Of a stretch of 64,000 nucleotides of DNA, positions 36,109 through 47,265 are shown piece by piece. Each line of letters opens with the position of its first letter. Positions within the stretch are counted from its first letter, which is position 1. Source of the stretch: Camillea tinctor (lineage: Eukaryota; Ascomycota; Sordariomycetes; Xylariales; Xylariaceae); NCBI GenBank assembly GCA_022578605.1, contig MU394091.1:248001-312000 (forward strand), read 5' to 3'. Made by a program: the position numbers and the translations under genes. The notes under the pieces are model-generated. The model saw only the letters and a program-made list of their open reading frames with translations, was not told the DNA's origin and did no database searches.

Positions 36109-36910
36109 ATGACGGTCAATATCAGCTCGTCAAACGAATGGCAGCGCATCCTGCGTTCGTCAACCGTCGTCGTAGCCGATTGTAAGTCTCAGCACTGGTC
36201 TCGATAAGGCGCAATTCCTGTTGACAAAATATTGCTGTTATTTAGTCTACGCCGATTGGTGTGGCCCTTGCAAGATGATCGCGCCCACCTTCGAGTCTCT
36301 GTCGACCAAGTTCTCCAAACCCGGCAAGATTACCTTCTGCAAAGTGAACACCGACAACCAACAGGACATCGCCCAGTCCCACGGCGTGCGCGCTATGCCT
36401 ACCTTCCTCATCTTCAAGAGCGGATCCGTCATCGAGACCATCCAGGGCGCAAACCCACCTGCCCTCACCAGCGCTGTCGAGAAGGCCGTCAAGCTCGCGG
36501 GCACCAGCGCACCAGGCGCATCGTTCAAGACGCCCGGACGAACGCTGGGTGGTGTACCTGCTGGGGCAGCGGCGGGTAGGAGAGGAGGACAGACTCTAGG
36601 GGGACGGCCATGGAAGTTCAGCCCGTTCAACATCATAAATGCTCTTCTGACTTTCTTCGGCCTGTACTTTGTTTCTCTGTTTTCGGTATGCTTGAACTTC
36701 ATCCCGATCGTTTTCTTTTTTCACGATCCAATGCTAACCCTAGCCTCGCAGTTCGACCCTTATAAATCAGCCGAGCGATCCGACTTCAATGTTCACAAAC
36801 CTAGAGCGCCGCCAGGTCCAGTAAATGCGAACGGAAACCGACTTGGTGGAGCGAGCAGTTCAGCTCGACCTGGTGGGGTGAGAACGCTGGCGGATCTCGG
36901 TGGGAGTTAG
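36109..36910 (+). CDS. Thioredoxin-domain protein with C-terminal membrane segment
   Basis: Three exons (36109-36181, 36246-36685, 36752-36910) give 223 residues. Residues 1-110 form a thioredoxin fold with the redox motif WCGPCK (Cys30, Cys33) and the cis-proline motif AMPTF. A Gly/Arg-rich linker follows (about 115-145), then a hydrophobic helix IINALLTFFGLYFVSLF near residues 150-168 and a short basic, Gly-rich tail. It therefore looks like a membrane-anchored cytosolic-facing thioredoxin-like protein, a pattern also seen in other ascomycetes. The second intron (36686-36751, GTATGC...GCAG with a GCTAAC branch site) is 66 bp and has no stop in frame, so retention would add 22 hydrophobic residues. 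Homology pattern favours splicing. Confidence 0.86.
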
Positions 36911-37304
36911 AAGATGAAGAAGATGCACTGCTGTTTTGCCCTAAAAAGAGCATTTCTGTGCGATTACATTGTTAAGTCTATTTTACTTGTAGATATCGGT
37001 TATACCTCGACTTACCTGTATTCAATACTGTTTATATGCGACTTCAAGATTATACCGATACCTACCTGATCTAAGTTGCTACAATCAGTAACCAGCTTAA
37101 CCCTGCACTAGTTAGTGCACTATCTGCTGCATGAGGTCACTCTACATTGGGATTTTACGTTGTACACTATAGGTTGTAGTGCACGGACCAACAGTATAAA
37201 ATTTCCCATCTCAAAAGGCGAATCGTAGACTTTGCATTTCACATCTTTCCTCCATAACGAGTTTGATATTCACTTTCACCCCAAAAAAAAAGTAAAATAA
37301 AAAA
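36911..37304. other. Intergenic region upstream of RSM22
   Basis: It contains the thioredoxin 3' end and, in the last 100 bp, a pyrimidine-rich and A-rich leader directly before the RSM22 start. Imperfect repeats of TAGTGCAC-like words lie near 37110-37190. Nothing else is seen. Confidence 0.4.
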
Positions 37305-39818
37305 ATGTTGTCTGCTGCGAGGTCTCGAAGAGCATGTCCTAAATGCAGGCTCCAATTGCTTACCTTGTTTGAAACTGGATTTGTCAATACCACTCCAGGG
37401 TCAAGAACCTTACCCAGGTCTACAGCTCTAGGGACTAGAGTCTTGCGATCCCAGCAGCAGAGAAGCAACTCGCGACTCTTCTCCACCACTAGTCGCAGGC
37501 TCGAGGATCTACAACCCGAGCCAGCCAAGCCAGTTCCCGAGGAGCCTTACGACATCGAATTAGTAGTGAGACAGGCAAGACATGCATTTGGTGACACGCT
37601 ACCAAAAGACTATCTGACCCAGGAAGAATACCGGGTCTATGAAAGACTCTACGGTGCACCCTTGAGGGAAACACGGCCAGAAGATGTAGGAATGCCCATA
37701 CCAGATGATGTCCTCGAGGGAGGAACCTATGATGAGGGGCCAACCAGAGTTTTGCTGCGGGAAACCGAGGATGGTGGAGTCGAAGAAATCGTCTACAGTA
37801 TCGAAGAGCCAGTCGGAGGACCATCTTCTGGAGACGCCCAAGTGGAAGGCATGGCTTCTCCTGAAGCTACCGCAAAGGACCCGGACCTGCCGTCAGATCT
37901 GGGAATTAGTTACATAAATGTCGTTGCTAAGAACGAACGAGAGTTCAATGCTCTTATGAAATTACAGAAAGATTTCGAACTTGCGAGTCTACAAAAGGCG
38001 CAAGAAGAGAGCATGGAAGAAATAAACGAAGCAATGGAGACACAGGAAGAATTTGAAGAAGAACAGGAAGAAGAGGAGGAGGAGGAGGAAGAAGAGAATG
38101 AAGAAGAGCAAGACGAAGAAGATGAGCCTGATGCAAGATTTGACCGTATGCACACGTATACGAAGATGGGCGAATGGAAGACAGAGCCGGCGTCTCTCCA
38201 GCTCCCTCAGACGGATTTTGTCTACCCAATTACCCAATTGCTCACCCGCACCGATATAAAGCATGTTAGAATGGCTGCAGAGAATTCTTCCGGAGGTCCT
38301 GGACTTCCCTTCTCCGTTGCCACACCACACGATCAAAAGAATGTCGCCCAAAGAGAGGTCGCTTTAGACGCGTTCAACCGTAAGATGAATGCGATAGAAG
38401 CAGATACCTTCATGGCAATCAACCTTCCTGGGATGTATGCGTCGGTAATGAGTATACTGGTTGAGGTTCGCAAACGGCTCGGCTCGGAATGGATAACGAA
38501 GCTCATGTCGAGAGAGAATGGGGAAGGCCCCCGCGTACTCGATGTTGGTGGAGGTGGGGCGGGTTTGGCTGCGTGGCAGCAAGTACTGGAGGCGGAATGG
38601 GATATTGCCCAGGAGGCGACAGTAAGAGCGGGAGGGAAACTGACTGACCCGCCTGGGAAAAAGACGGTGATCGTAGGATCTGAACCCTTGCGCCAACGGA
38701 TCTCGCGATTTCTTCACAACACTACTTTCCTACCGCGTTTACCGGATTACTTGCACTCTAAAGATCACCCCGATAAATTGGACGGCAGCGAAGCTTCTAT
38801 GCCGAGGAAGCAGTTTGATGTCATCATCGCCTCCCATACTCTACTACGAAAGACTGCGGGATTTAGGCGAGATGCCATTCTTGACAATCTGTGGGAAATG
38901 CTGTCACCCGATGGTGGTGTTCTCATTGTGCTTGAAAAGGGGCACCCTAGGGGGTTTGAGGCCGTGGCAGATGTTCGCTCGAGACTGCTTAAAGAATTTA
39001 TTGTATCGCCTAACTCCGATCCTCCGCCTGAAGACATTGAACCGGAGAACAGACGAGAACGAGAGCCGGGCATGATAATTGCCCCCTGCACTAACCACAA
39101 AAGGTGTCCTATGTATACGATGCCTGGCCTGTCTCCCGGAAGAAAGGACTTTTGCCACTTCACGCAGCGCTTCATCCGCCCACCCTTCCTCCAAAAGATA
39201 CATGGGGCTACCCACCGGAATCACGAAAACATCAACTTTAGTTTCATCGCCATCCAGCGTGGCGTTCTACCGGGCATGGAAAAACATGATATTCCTGAGC
39301 AGGGGATGAAGACGGCGGACGAAGCCTTCGCTGGGTACGAAAAGGTCAAGACAGCGCCGCACCCGCTAGCGCTCCCCCGGAGCATCCTGCCACCTATCAA
39401 GCGACGAGGCCACGTGCTGCTTGAGGTGTGCACACCAAAGGCAACGATCGAGCGGTGGACGGTGCCCAGGAGTTTCAGCCGGCAAGCGTACCGCGATGCG
39501 CGCAAGTCGAAGTGGGGCGACCTGTGGGCGCTGGGTGCCAAGACGCGGGTACCGCGACCCGTCCGGCTCGGCAAGGGCGTCACACCCGACACACCCAACG
39601 ACGGCGGCGCTCGGTCACGTCGTGCCACGCAAGGGGCCAAGTCCAGGGTCATCCACCTCAACGCCGACTCTAGCGGTGTCTACAGTGCTACGGAGAGAAC
39701 GAAGACGCCTGGGGAGGGCAGGCGGAAGAAGAAGACCACTAAGCAGCTTGATGTCAAGGGTCTGATGAAGGAGCTTGAAGAGGAGGGGGAGGAGGAGGAG
39801 GATGATGATCGAGTATGA
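37305..39818 (+). CDS. RSM22: Mitochondrial small-subunit ribosomal protein/assembly factor RSM22
   Basis: This is an intronless gene of 837 residues. The N-terminus is Arg/Ser-rich without acids, a mitochondrial presequence. Residues 75-120 carry the fungal family block with TQEEYRVYERLYG. A methyltransferase-like motif VLDVGGGGAGLAAWQQV lies near residue 410. Four cysteines at 595, 601, 617 and 709 (APCTNHKRCP, DFCHF, LEVCTP) are spaced as the Fe-S ligands known for the METTL17/Rsm22 family. The protein works in mitoribosomal small-subunit assembly. A strongly acidic run (about residues 247-275, mostly Glu) is a fungal-type insertion with low complexity. The tail is Lys-rich then Glu-rich. 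There is no fused COX11 part, unlike the fission-yeast homologue. Confidence 0.92.
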   Translation: MLSAARSRRACPKCRLQLLTLFETGFVNTTPGSRTLPRSTALGTRVLRSQQQRSNSRLFSTTSRRLEDLQPEPAKPVPEEPYDIELVVRQARHAFGDTLPKDYLTQEEYRVYERLYGAPLRETRPEDVGMPIPDDVLEGGTYDEGPTRVLLRETEDGGVEEIVYSIEEPVGGPSSGDAQVEGMASPEATAKDPDLPSDLGISYINVVAKNEREFNALMKLQKDFELASLQKAQEESMEEINEAMETQEEFEEEQEEEEEEEEEENEEEQDEEDEPDARFDRMHTYTKMGEWKTEPASLQLPQTDFVYPITQLLTRTDIKHVRMAAENSSGGPGLPFSVATPHDQKNVAQREVALDAFNRKMNAIEADTFMAINLPGMYASVMSILVEVRKRLGSEWITKLMSRENGEGPRVLDVGGGGAGLAAWQQVLEAEWDIAQEATVRAGGKLTDPPGKKTVIVGSEPLRQRISRFLHNTTFLPRLPDYLHSKDHPDKLDGSEASMPRKQFDVIIASHTLLRKTAGFRRDAILDNLWEMLSPDGGVLIVLEKGHPRGFEAVADVRSRLLKEFIVSPNSDPPPEDIEPENRREREPGMIIAPCTNHKRCPMYTMPGLSPGRKDFCHFTQRFIRPPFLQKIHGATHRNHENINFSFIAIQRGVLPGMEKHDIPEQGMKTADEAFAGYEKVKTAPHPLALPRSILPPIKRRGHVLLEVCTPKATIERWTVPRSFSRQAYRDARKSKWGDLWALGAKTRVPRPVRLGKGVTPDTPNDGGARSRRATQGAKSRVIHLNADSSGVYSATERTKTPGEGRRKKKTTKQLDVKGLMKELEEEGEEEEDDDRV

Positions 39819-40811
39819 GGGTTTGAGCGCGTTTGGAAGGGGAAGGTGGTTGATGTTGTTATGGGATGAAAAAAAGGGGGGGAAGGGGGAGACGGGCAAA
39901 AGGATGGGAGTCGATTAGCGTACTATATAGGAATACCATCTCTAGGCAATGGATTAGGGAATGGACAAGGCACAATATTATGTCAATATCAAGTGTGCTG
40001 TATTTATATTGATACTTCATATATCACAACTCTTTATATCTCGTTGGAGGCAGTTTGGCGGGGTAATATACATCATGCCTCTACGTTAGCTGTTTGTTTA
40101 ATTGTGGTTTATACCTACTCAGTAAGTTAAGTTTTCCCCTCTCTATATAGGGACATTATTATAAAAAAAAAAGGAAATATTACAGACACTTGTTTTGTAA
40201 TCTACCTAATCTTTATCATTATTTCTATTACAAGTTCTCCAGGTATGTAAGTATAGATGAGAAGATCTCCGAACGACCTCCGCGGGGTTATACTACATAG
40301 TAAGTCACTAAGTAACGGTAAAGAGCACTAAAGATTGTTAAGCTGCGAGCACTCATTGGCTCGATAAGCTGATAAGAAATTGCGTCATCCAGACGACCCA
40401 CTTAAACTTTTAACTTTGTGATGCGAAATCGCGACATGGATATCCCGTCTCTTGCGCCGGACGGAGATGCCGCTTTTCTTTTCTCTTCAATAAATATTCG
40501 CAACCTTTCTTCTTATCTAATTTTTTGGTCTTATTCAACTGACCAAGTGTCTTAGACGGAGATGTTTTCTAATCTACCTACAATACTTATTTACAGACTC
40601 ATATATATCGTATCATCATAACATTACAAGAACAAGAGCATGAGCATGCCCCTCCATCCCCGCCGATAGCCGGACTAAGCAGGGGATCGTCAAAAAGGAC
40701 GGGAGTCGGACACTCAACTCTGGACGCATATACTTCTTATATCTTCGAAATATTTTGGGTAGTTTGGAAATAACAAAAAGATAAGAAGAAAAGAAAATAA
40801 GACAAAAAAAT
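39819..40811. other. Intergenic region upstream of siroheme synthase
   Basis: About 1 kb, AT-rich, no coding signal. The A/G-rich leader (40760-40811) precedes the siroheme synthase ATG. Nothing further can be supported. Confidence 0.4.
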
Positions 40812-42564
40812 ATGACGAGCCATACTTCACTGCTCACGGCTATAGACGCCAGGAATCATGTCTATCTAGTCATTGGCTCGAACCCATTGGCTGCCGCCCG
40901 CTGCAGCCAGTCTCTAACTGCTGGCGCATTCCCCATCTTGCTTGCGCCAGAGACGGCAGAGCTCCATTATGCGCTACAGAAGCGCATAGACGATGGCGAG
41001 GTCAAGTGGGTGAAAGAGACCTTCCAGGATAGCCATCTGTTTAGTCTGGGGAGAGAAGAGGTGGGCCGTGTGGTCGACGCGGTGTTCGTCACTTCGGGCG
41101 CGAAAGATCCATTGAGTAAGTTTTACCTATTTACTCTTATTCGTGTTTTGTCGCTAATAGTATACATGTACAGGCGCACAAATATCTTCCCTTTGCAAGC
41201 GGAATCGGATCCCGGTCAATGTTGTTGATGCGCCGCAGCTCTGCTCTTTCACCCTGCTCTCGACGCACATCGACGGCCCACTCCAGGTCGGTGTCACGAC
41301 CAACGGCCGGGGTTGCAAGCTAGCATCTAGGATTCGGAGAGAGATTGCTGCCTCCTTGCCGCAGAGCCTTGGAAGCGCGTGCCTTAGACTTGGGGACGTA
41401 CGGAGGAAGATACAAGAGGAGGACCATCTGCTACATAAGGGATTGGGGGATGGTGATGATGTGGATGACTCGGTCGACCAGTCGGCGAGTTTCAACAAGT
41501 TGGTCACCGAAGCGGACCTGGATGCTGCTAAGAACAGGCGCATGCGCTGGCTCAGCCAAGTCTGCGAATACTGGCCCCTGAAGCGCCTGGCCGCCATCAC
41601 CGACGACGACGTGGCTACTATTCTTAAGTCATACGACAACCCCGGATCTGCCGAATCGGTTGGTAAATCCACTCTAGCCAACAACCCGGATAACCGTGGT
41701 CGAATCATCCTCGCCGGCTCAGGCCCAGGCCACCCCGACCTGCTAACCCGCGCGACCCACAAAGCCATCCAAACCGCCGACCTAATCCTCGCTGACAAGC
41801 TCGTGCCCGCCGGAGTGTTGGACCTCATCCCCCGCCGCACGCCCGTGCAGATCGCCCGCAAGTTCCCCGGAAACGCGGACGCCGCCCAGACCGAGCTGCA
41901 GGAGCTCGCCATCGCGGGCGTGCGCCAGGGCAAGACCGTCCTGCGCCTCAAGCAAGGCGACCCCTACATCTACGGCCGCGGCGGCGAGGAGGTCGCGTGC
42001 TTCCGCGCCGCCGGCATACCCGACGACCGCGTCGTGGTGCTGCCCGGCGTCACCTCCGCCCTCTCGGCCCCCCTGTTCGCCGCCATCCCCCCCACCCAGC
42101 GCGACGTCGCCGACCAGGTCCTCATCTGCACCGGCACCGGCAAGAAGGGCAAGCCCCCCGCCCCGCCCGAGTACAGCCCCTCCCGCACGGTCGTGTTCCT
42201 CATGGGCCTGCACCGCATCCAAGGCTTGGTCGACGAACTTACCGCGTACACGGACCCTGAGAGAATGGCCCAGCGCCAGGACATCGCTGCCCGCCGCTTG
42301 CTGTGGCCCCGCCACACGCCCTGTGCGGTGGTCGAGCGCGCGAGCTGCCCCGATCAGAGGGTCATTAGGACCACGCTCGCGTGCGTGGTCGAGGCCGTCG
42401 AGGCGGAGGGGAGTAGACCCCCTGGTCTGCTGGTGGTGGGCGCTGCGTGCGAGTTCTTGAATGCACCGCGGAAGGGACAGGCGTGGAGTGTGGAGGAGGG
42501 GTTTAGGGGACTGGATGGCGTGGAGGAGTTGGGGTTGGGGATGGGGATGGGGAGTGATGCGTGA
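40812..42564 (+). CDS. MET1: Siroheme synthase: uroporphyrinogen-III C-methyltransferase with dehydrogenase-like N-domain
   Basis: Two exons (40812-41115, 41174-42564; 58 bp intron ending GTACAG) give 564 residues. The first 200 residues resemble the NAD-binding precorrin-2 dehydrogenase/ferrochelatase domain (HVYLVIGSNPLAAARC, then NRIPVNVVDAPQLCSF, GRGCKLASRIRREI). Residues about 285-540 are the SUMT tetrapyrrole methylase: ILAGSGPGHPDLLT, the LRLKQGDPYIYGRGGEE motif, VVLPGVTSALSAP, and the terminal GLLVVGAAC. The product makes siroheme, the cofactor of sulfite and nitrite reductases, in the cytosol. This domain order is shared with bacterial CysG and fungal Met1-type proteins. The last 25 residues are Gly/Met-rich and unconserved. 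A methionine-type permease lies about 2 kb downstream. Confidence 0.92.
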
Positions 42565-43010
42565 GGATATATGACTTGGGGGAAAACGGAAAAGGAAAAT
42601 GGAAAAGGTTTAAGGTTGGGAATTGCATTTGCGCGGCGTTTTTTTGGTTACGGACAGGCTGGGGCGATTGTATTTTGAGAAAGGCAAATAAATTAGGCAT
42701 ATAAAACGCAATTGAGATGATAGATACACTATTTTGCTGTATAACTAGTGTATTTCTTCTATGTGAAGGCTTCACAACTTCTCAGGGATAATCACGACGA
42801 AATTATCAATAAAATAGCGCGTACTTGTTTGTAACTATCTTCCTATCCTACTATCTCTTCCTACCATTGACAATCTGATACCTTACACTAAGCCTCCCCT
42901 ACTTCCACTTACCCCTATTCTACCCCTATTCAACTACCTTCAATTCACATCCCCCTCCCCTTCTTATGCACCAAACCAATGCAACTAAACCAAGCAGCCT
43001 CCCCACACAC
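42565..43010. other. Intergenic region, tail-to-tail
   Basis: It holds the 3' ends of the siroheme synthase and GA4-desaturase-like genes. The composition is pyrimidine-rich at 42840-42965. No gene or repeat is seen. Confidence 0.4.
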
Positions 43011-44040
43011 TTAATCCCGATCATCGGGATGGAACACCAAAGCCCTCACCTCAATGCTCTCCCGCGAAGCGGTTCCCTCCGGCGTATCCGGGTCCTCGAA
43101 CGCCGTGTGCGGCACCCGGCGCGCGCGCCCGTCCGTCTTGCTATCGAAGCACTTGATGAGCAGCACCTGGCTGGGGTCCAGCCTGGAGCGGTAGTACCAC
43201 TTGTGGCGCTCGCTGTGCCGCACCGAGAACGTCTCGCCCTTGCGCGTCGGGTAGATCAGCCCGACCGGCACCAGCTCCGCCTCGCCCACCGACCGCGCGT
43301 CCGCGATCGCCAGCGGGTCCCGCTCCACCCGCCGGATCGGCCGCCACACGTTGATTATCTGCACCCGCCCCTGCAGCAGCGCCGACGCTTCCTCCGCCGG
43401 CAGGTGGTGCGGCACCCGCGAGAGCGACGCGCTGTACGTCTGGTCGATGTGCACCCGCTGCACGGGGCCGCGCAGAGGGGGCCCGCTGGCTCGCTGGTCT
43501 TGCGGTTGTCGGCGGATGGTGTGGTCGAAGATGAAGATTTTCGAGGCGCCGGTGCTGGGGGGGAGGGAAAAGGGGGGTGGGGTTAGTTAGGTTCGTGGCA
43601 TTTCCTTTTTTTTTTTTAAATGTGGATATGGAGTTTTGTTTCCTCCTCCCTCTTCACTCTTCGAATTATAAAAGATATCAAACTTACACGTCCTTTAGAA
43701 GCTGCTCGGTCTCCGGGTAGTATACCGCCTTGATGTGGTCGTCGTCGACAAAGTCCTTCTCCTGCGCTACATGCTGGTGCACCTGGAACCCGTTGACGTC
43801 GAGCGTGAACTCGGACTCTCGGCCCGCGATGTCCTCGATGTGGACGCGGTGCTGCTCGTACGGCCGGTTGTACGTCTCGGGCCTGTCGGTGTAGGTGGGG
43901 GCTGGGGGCGAGCCATCCTCGTTGTCCTTGAAGTAGTTGAGCACCGTGTCGACGTCGTGGCGCTCAATGGACTTGGACTCGAGCTTTTCGGGGGCGAAAG
44001 CCGGGATAGTGCTGGGGAGTTGAACGTCGGGGGCAGCCAT
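43011..44040 (-). CDS. GA4 desaturase/AsaB/CmcJ-like protein
   Basis: Two exons (44040-43688, 43554-43011) separated by a 133 bp intron give 298 residues. The pattern fits the fungal family annotated as GA4 desaturase, AsaB hydroxylase or CmcJ-like methyltransferase: an N-terminal VDTVLNYFKDNEDGS, VHIEDIAGRE, FTLDVNGFQV, then TGASKIFIFDHTIRR, VHIDQTYSASLSRV, IINVWRPIRR, DPLAIADA and YPTRKGETFSVRHSERHKWYY. The VHIDQ and late Arg/His residues are those thought to hold Fe(II)/2-oxoglutarate in this family. Such enzymes act in secondary metabolism (gibberellin in Fusarium is the name-giver), but most members are uncharacterised and no gibberellin cluster is near, so the specific reaction is open. 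Confidence 0.83.
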
Positions 44041-44619
44041 GATGTTTCTATTTATAGATATTTAAAGAAGTTTCTTCTATTTGATGGGTTGCTTTGTCAG
44101 GAGGTGAGTTACTATACTAGATATGTGTGTTTTGATGGAGGAGGTATTTCTATACCGTCGGATAACTCTAGATATCTTCACCTTCCCTTTATATATACTC
44201 CTCTTTATCTCTAAGAACTCCCGAGCTTAGTGATACATGAGCTCATGATCTTGATGAGGGTTACCCCAAGAAGCAAGCCCCGCAGATCACGCAATCCGGG
44301 AGCTTGGGTTGCAAAAACATTGTGCAGGCCTATAGAAAGTCGCTATTCGTCCGAGTATGCACGTACGATCATGTCTTTGCCGCAAGTCTATCTCGGGTTG
44401 ATTAGAAATCGGTTCATTTGTAATCTACCCTGGCTATCTATCAATCGATCCGGGAGTGGGTGCATCATGGTGATTTCGATGAACTATGTACCTAACCTAC
44501 CTGCACACCCCAACCTCCTCTTACCACCCAATCTCAGTTATGCTAATTACCTTTGCTCTATAAGAACTAGACGATTGCACCATGTCATCGGAGAATTGCG
44601 CCCACATTAGCGCTAAAGG
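44041..44619. other. Intergenic region
   Basis: It includes the promoter of the GA4-desaturase-like gene. A plus-strand frame at 44230-44610 has no recognisable feature. Nothing else is supported. Confidence 0.35.
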
Positions 44620-46424
44620 TTATTGATCAGCCTTGGGCACGCGCGTCAAAACAGTGATGGTTGTGCCATCGTCTAACACATCCTCCTTTTGCTGGAGCTC
44701 ATACCCGCCAAGCCGTGGGAGTAATACGGTCCACACCAGCCAGTATAGGACTCCAAATACAATTCTGGCGGCCATTTGTCAGCTCTCTTGTGATTAACAA
44801 TACAGTGGATTATGGGCCGACATATTGTCATCTGTATCATGCACGTCTGCGGCTGTGAATACTTACATGCTCACGCCCACGATGGCGTATGTCGCGTAGA
44901 ACATGCCTCCTGGGTTGGGATCTGACGGTGGGAAGAACGGTGCTGCAATTAGACCGACGGCGAGAATCAGGCGGAAGACGACAGCCGGGATCCACGCTTT
45001 GAATGGCCGTTTTAGGTCCGGGCGCTTATACCGGAGCCATAGAAGTCCTGCTGCCACCGCAAGGGCGTAGATCTGTCCTGGATATCCTTCTACCTCAAGG
45101 ATAAACGAGTAGACCTCGTCGGAGGGTGGAAGCGTAATTACTAAAACAGAGGGAATGTAATGTACGATAAGACCGCCCATGGGCGCATTGAAGGGCTTTG
45201 AGGATGAGAGATAGCGTGCGAAGGGAAGGAAACCTGCCCGAGCAATCTCTTGGTTGAGTCGTGCCAGGGAGGATGTTAGATTCACATAAGATTATTATTT
45301 TTTTTGTATCCGTGAAAACTTACTAGTGCAAAAGTGACAACCATCACGTTTCCTGCCGCTGAGAGTGCTACGGCGAGAGGTAGTATTCTCCTCCCTACGT
45401 TAACGCCGAATGTGCGTTCGAAGAAGAGAGCTGAAATAAGCTGCCCGCTCTGCTTGATCTCTTCCACCGGCACAACGGCAAGGTACGCTAGGTTTGCCAG
45501 AAGGTACAGCAGGCAGGCTGTGACGAGCGCCGTAATGGAAACTGACTTGAGGGTCCTGACAGGATCCTTGACCTCGTTCAGGACGTTATTGAGATTTGTC
45601 AGGCCAGCATACGAGTAGAAGACCTTGAATAGCGATGTCGACAGTGTTCCGAAATTCCAGTCACTATCATCCCACAAGCCTTCCCAAGCCCGCATTCCTG
45701 GCGAAGGCTCATCCCCTGAGGTCCGCGAGGGCTTGAATATCACCACCCACAGAGCTGCGAGCACCATAAACAAGACTAACGCAACTTTAATCCAACCCAG
45801 GAAGTTCTGAATTCGGATCCCAGCCCTATACCAACAACCGTGTATGACCGTGATGATCGTGAGCAAACCCACAGCGAGGGTTCTCTTGGAAATAGCGCTC
45901 TCCTCGACATCGAACGCAAAATGCACATACTGGCTGAAGATGATGCAGTTGCTCGCAGTGAAGCCTAGGAGAACAGCCTGGGTGGCGATCATCGTCGACG
46001 CTAGGAACCGGGGTCGCGGATATGTAAACTCGAGGTAGACTTTGTCGCCGCCGGACCGTGGTAGCATGCAGCCATATTCGAGCGAGATGGCGAGGCCGCA
46101 GGCCGTGATTACCGCACCCAATACCCATACTGAGAGCGAGAGCCCGATGCTGCCGACAGACTTAAGGATCACTCCCGGCACGGCAAAGATGCCGCTGCCG
46201 ATGACGCGGGATATCGCAATTATGTACGCGCTCTTCCAGTCGATGTTCCGACCCAGCACCGAGTCTTCTGGAATAACGTCGTCTTCGAGGCGGCCGTGGT
46301 CCGGAGGGTGCGGGACACCGTTCTCGTCCGCAGCCCCGCCCCAGATCGGCGACTCCTGAGCAGGAACAACGTCCGGCGTGGTAGGCGCCAGCAATGGGCG
46401 CTCTTCTTCGGATGATTCGGCCAT
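44620..46424 (-). CDS. APC-family amino-acid permease, methionine permease MUP1-like
   Basis: The best model has three exons (46424-45324, 45264-44867, 44764-44620), 547 residues, about 12 TM segments. TM1 carries the APC motif ISRVIGSGIFAVPGVIL; SYAGLTNLNNVLNEVKDPVRTLK, AAGNVMVVTFAL and ARLNQEIARAGFLPFARYL are typical of fungal high-affinity methionine/LAT-type permeases in the plasma membrane. Intron 2 (44765-44866) is normal. Intron 1 is odd: donor GTAAGT at 45323, CTAAC branch site at 45277-45281, but the expected junction at 45265/45264 reads CTG, not CAG. The nearest in-frame AG acceptor (before 45246) would delete the conserved ARLNQE and give 541 residues. So either a GT-TG intron, a damaged gene, or a sequence error. 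The N-terminal 45 residues are cytosolic and acidic. Confidence 0.84.
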
Positions 46425-47265
46425 CGTTTGGAATCGTTGGCTCAGGTAAGAATATAGCCGCGTAGGCTCCTAAAAATCGACAAGATTCCGATGGGATTCC
46501 CCTTCCTCGTCTTTGGTCTTCTATGCGCCGGAAACCGTCACTCGACAAAAAAGCTTGAGCTGGGTATCTACAGTCGTTGAAGTCCTGGATATATCAACGT
46601 AGCTTGAAGATACACGAGTATGAGACAACATATGCGGCCTGTTCGGATAATAGATATATATCCGCCGAAGAGTATACAAAGCTTATATTTGTGCAGCTCT
46701 CGATATCCCATGTTTCGTCGTTGTGTCATGCTTCCCCAGGTAGGTAGGTCATACTGGTTCCCCTTACCCCCCCTGCTGACCCGGACTGGCTGGGAAGTGT
46801 GTCGCACGCAATATCTCATAATGCTTGCACCACTAGGCCTGGGCCAATCCTACATATCGACCGCGCACCGCGTCAAAGCACTTTAAAAAGCACCCTTACC
46901 TGTAGGGTTTTAAAGAGTGAACATACCGATGATCTTGTCTTGGATGATTATTAAGCCGGGTACGATTATTGGGTTGACTTATACACCGGCCGCTATGACA
47001 TTCCTCCTTAGCTAGCTTTCTCTAGTTACCTATCAGGGATCTGTCAATCGAGACGGGTCAGTTTTTTCTAAGCGTATCACGAATTCGTACTCAAAAAAGG
47101 TCGGCTTTTTGTATATACAATTAAGTTTATAGTATTGTCAGTTAATTGTACCAAGAGAGGTAATACTAATAGATAACATCATTAAACATGGTCATTAAAT
47201 TCGTACCCAATCGTCCCTATGTTCCTTTCTCCCCCCTTTTCTTTTCTCATATCCACATTATCCTC
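46425..47265. other. Intergenic region
   Basis: It separates the permease promoter from the 3' end of the beta-glucosidase. The frames at 46568-46886 on both strands overlap and have no family resemblance. Nothing else is seen. Confidence 0.4.

Noticed and set aside
41782..42315. 177-codon minus-strand frame over the siroheme synthase
   Set aside because: It is a Gly/Ala/Val-rich shadow of the conserved SUMT domain.
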